From: Alphaproteobacteria bacterium
GTDB lineage: Bacteria; Pseudomonadota; Alphaproteobacteria; Rhodobacterales; Rhodobacteraceae
DNA length: 6,011 nt
Assembly (NCBI GenBank): GCA_003694465.1
Contig: RFKM01000057.1
Location: forward strand, 1-6,011
Direction of reading: 5' to 3'
The notes below the pieces were generated by a model that saw nothing but the letters and a program-made list of their open reading frames with translations, was not told where the DNA came from and did no database searches. This document shows, piece after piece, positions 5,928 to 6,011 of this stretch (positions within the stretch are counted from its first letter, which is position 1; each line of letters opens with the position of its first letter). The position numbers and the translations under genes are program-made.

Positions 5928-6011
5928 CAGCGGAACCGCCGCGCCACGGCCGCGGTGAGGATGCCGATGAGCGCCCCGCCCCCGAAGAGCGCGACGAAGA
6001 CATCCACCCCC
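5927..6011 (-). CDS. trgA: C-terminus of a small membrane protein, probably TrgA (partial)
   Basis: Only the last 27 codons and the TGA (5929-5927) are in the window; the start lies beyond the right edge. The tail reads as one hydrophobic helix (VFVALFGGGALIGILTAAVA) ending in the basic ARRFR, consistent with a final membrane segment and a cytoplasmic basic end. TrgA-family proteins of Rhodobacterales are short multi-pass membrane proteins with a similar glycine-containing last helix and an Arg-rich end. The TGATG junction with the TrgB-like gene supports the pairing. The frame choice rests on this overlap and the helix; the TrgA name is inferred mainly from context. Confidence 0.6.
   Translation of the reverse strand, partial: GVDVFVALFGGGALIGILTAAVARRFR

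Noticed and set aside
5137..6003. Minus-strand frame of 288 codons overlapping trgB in another frame
   Set aside because: It is Arg/Gly/Ala-rich with no domain and overlaps the GGCT-like and NUDIX-encoding frame, which has conserved motifs throughout.
1..6011. CRISPR array, insertion sequence, tRNA or prophage signal
   Set aside because: I saw no spaced direct repeats, transposase motifs, terminal inverted repeats or tRNA cloverleaf, and codon use looks uniform across the genes.

Overview
The window looks like chromosomal DNA of a GC-rich alphaproteobacterium, most likely a Rhodobacterales (Rhodobacter/Paracoccus/Roseobacter-type) species. The evidence is the very high GC at third codon positions, a DUF3772-type mechanosensitive channel, and a gene order that recalls the trgA-trgB-cysK tellurite-resistance locus described in Rhodobacter sphaeroides. 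This assignment rests on recognising protein families by eye; no database search was run.

All supported genes lie on the minus strand and read from right to left. At the right edge (6011-5927) is the C-terminal tail of a small membrane protein, probably TrgA. Its TGA shares one base (TGATG) with the ATG of a 379-residue TrgB-like protein (5927-4788), which joins an N-terminal gamma-glutamylcyclotransferase/AIG2-like domain to a C-terminal NUDIX hydrolase. A 98-bp gap holds a GC-rich hairpin and a possible promoter. Next comes a PLP-dependent cysteine synthase (4689-3649). It overlaps by one base (TGATG) an 822-residue MscS-family channel with a signal peptide, a DUF3772 periplasmic region and about eleven membrane segments (3649-1181). 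The channel overlaps by 8 bp (ATGACTGA) an AlaX-type alanyl-tRNA editing protein (1188-469).

A 125-bp non-coding gap (344-468) follows, with a dyad-symmetric AT-rich site and a strong GC hairpin. It leads into a gene with a TTG start and a textbook Shine-Dalgarno (343 to the left edge). That gene encodes a secreted protein with one FWDSI-type repeat unit and an Asp/Gly/Ala-rich tract, cut by the window edge.

Functionally, the cluster combines thiol supply (cysteine synthase), possible gamma-glutamyl and nucleoside-diphosphate housekeeping (TrgB), membrane-tension relief (MscS) and translation quality control (AlaX). Tight overlaps suggest co-transcription and translational coupling of trgA-trgB and of cysK-mscS-alaX. 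The large plus-strand open frames are GC-driven shadows of these genes. I see no mobile element, CRISPR, tRNA or rRNA. The nearest things to novelty are the TrgB domain fusion, the co-transcription of the channel and tRNA-editing genes with cysK, and the structured leader of the TTG-started secreted gene.
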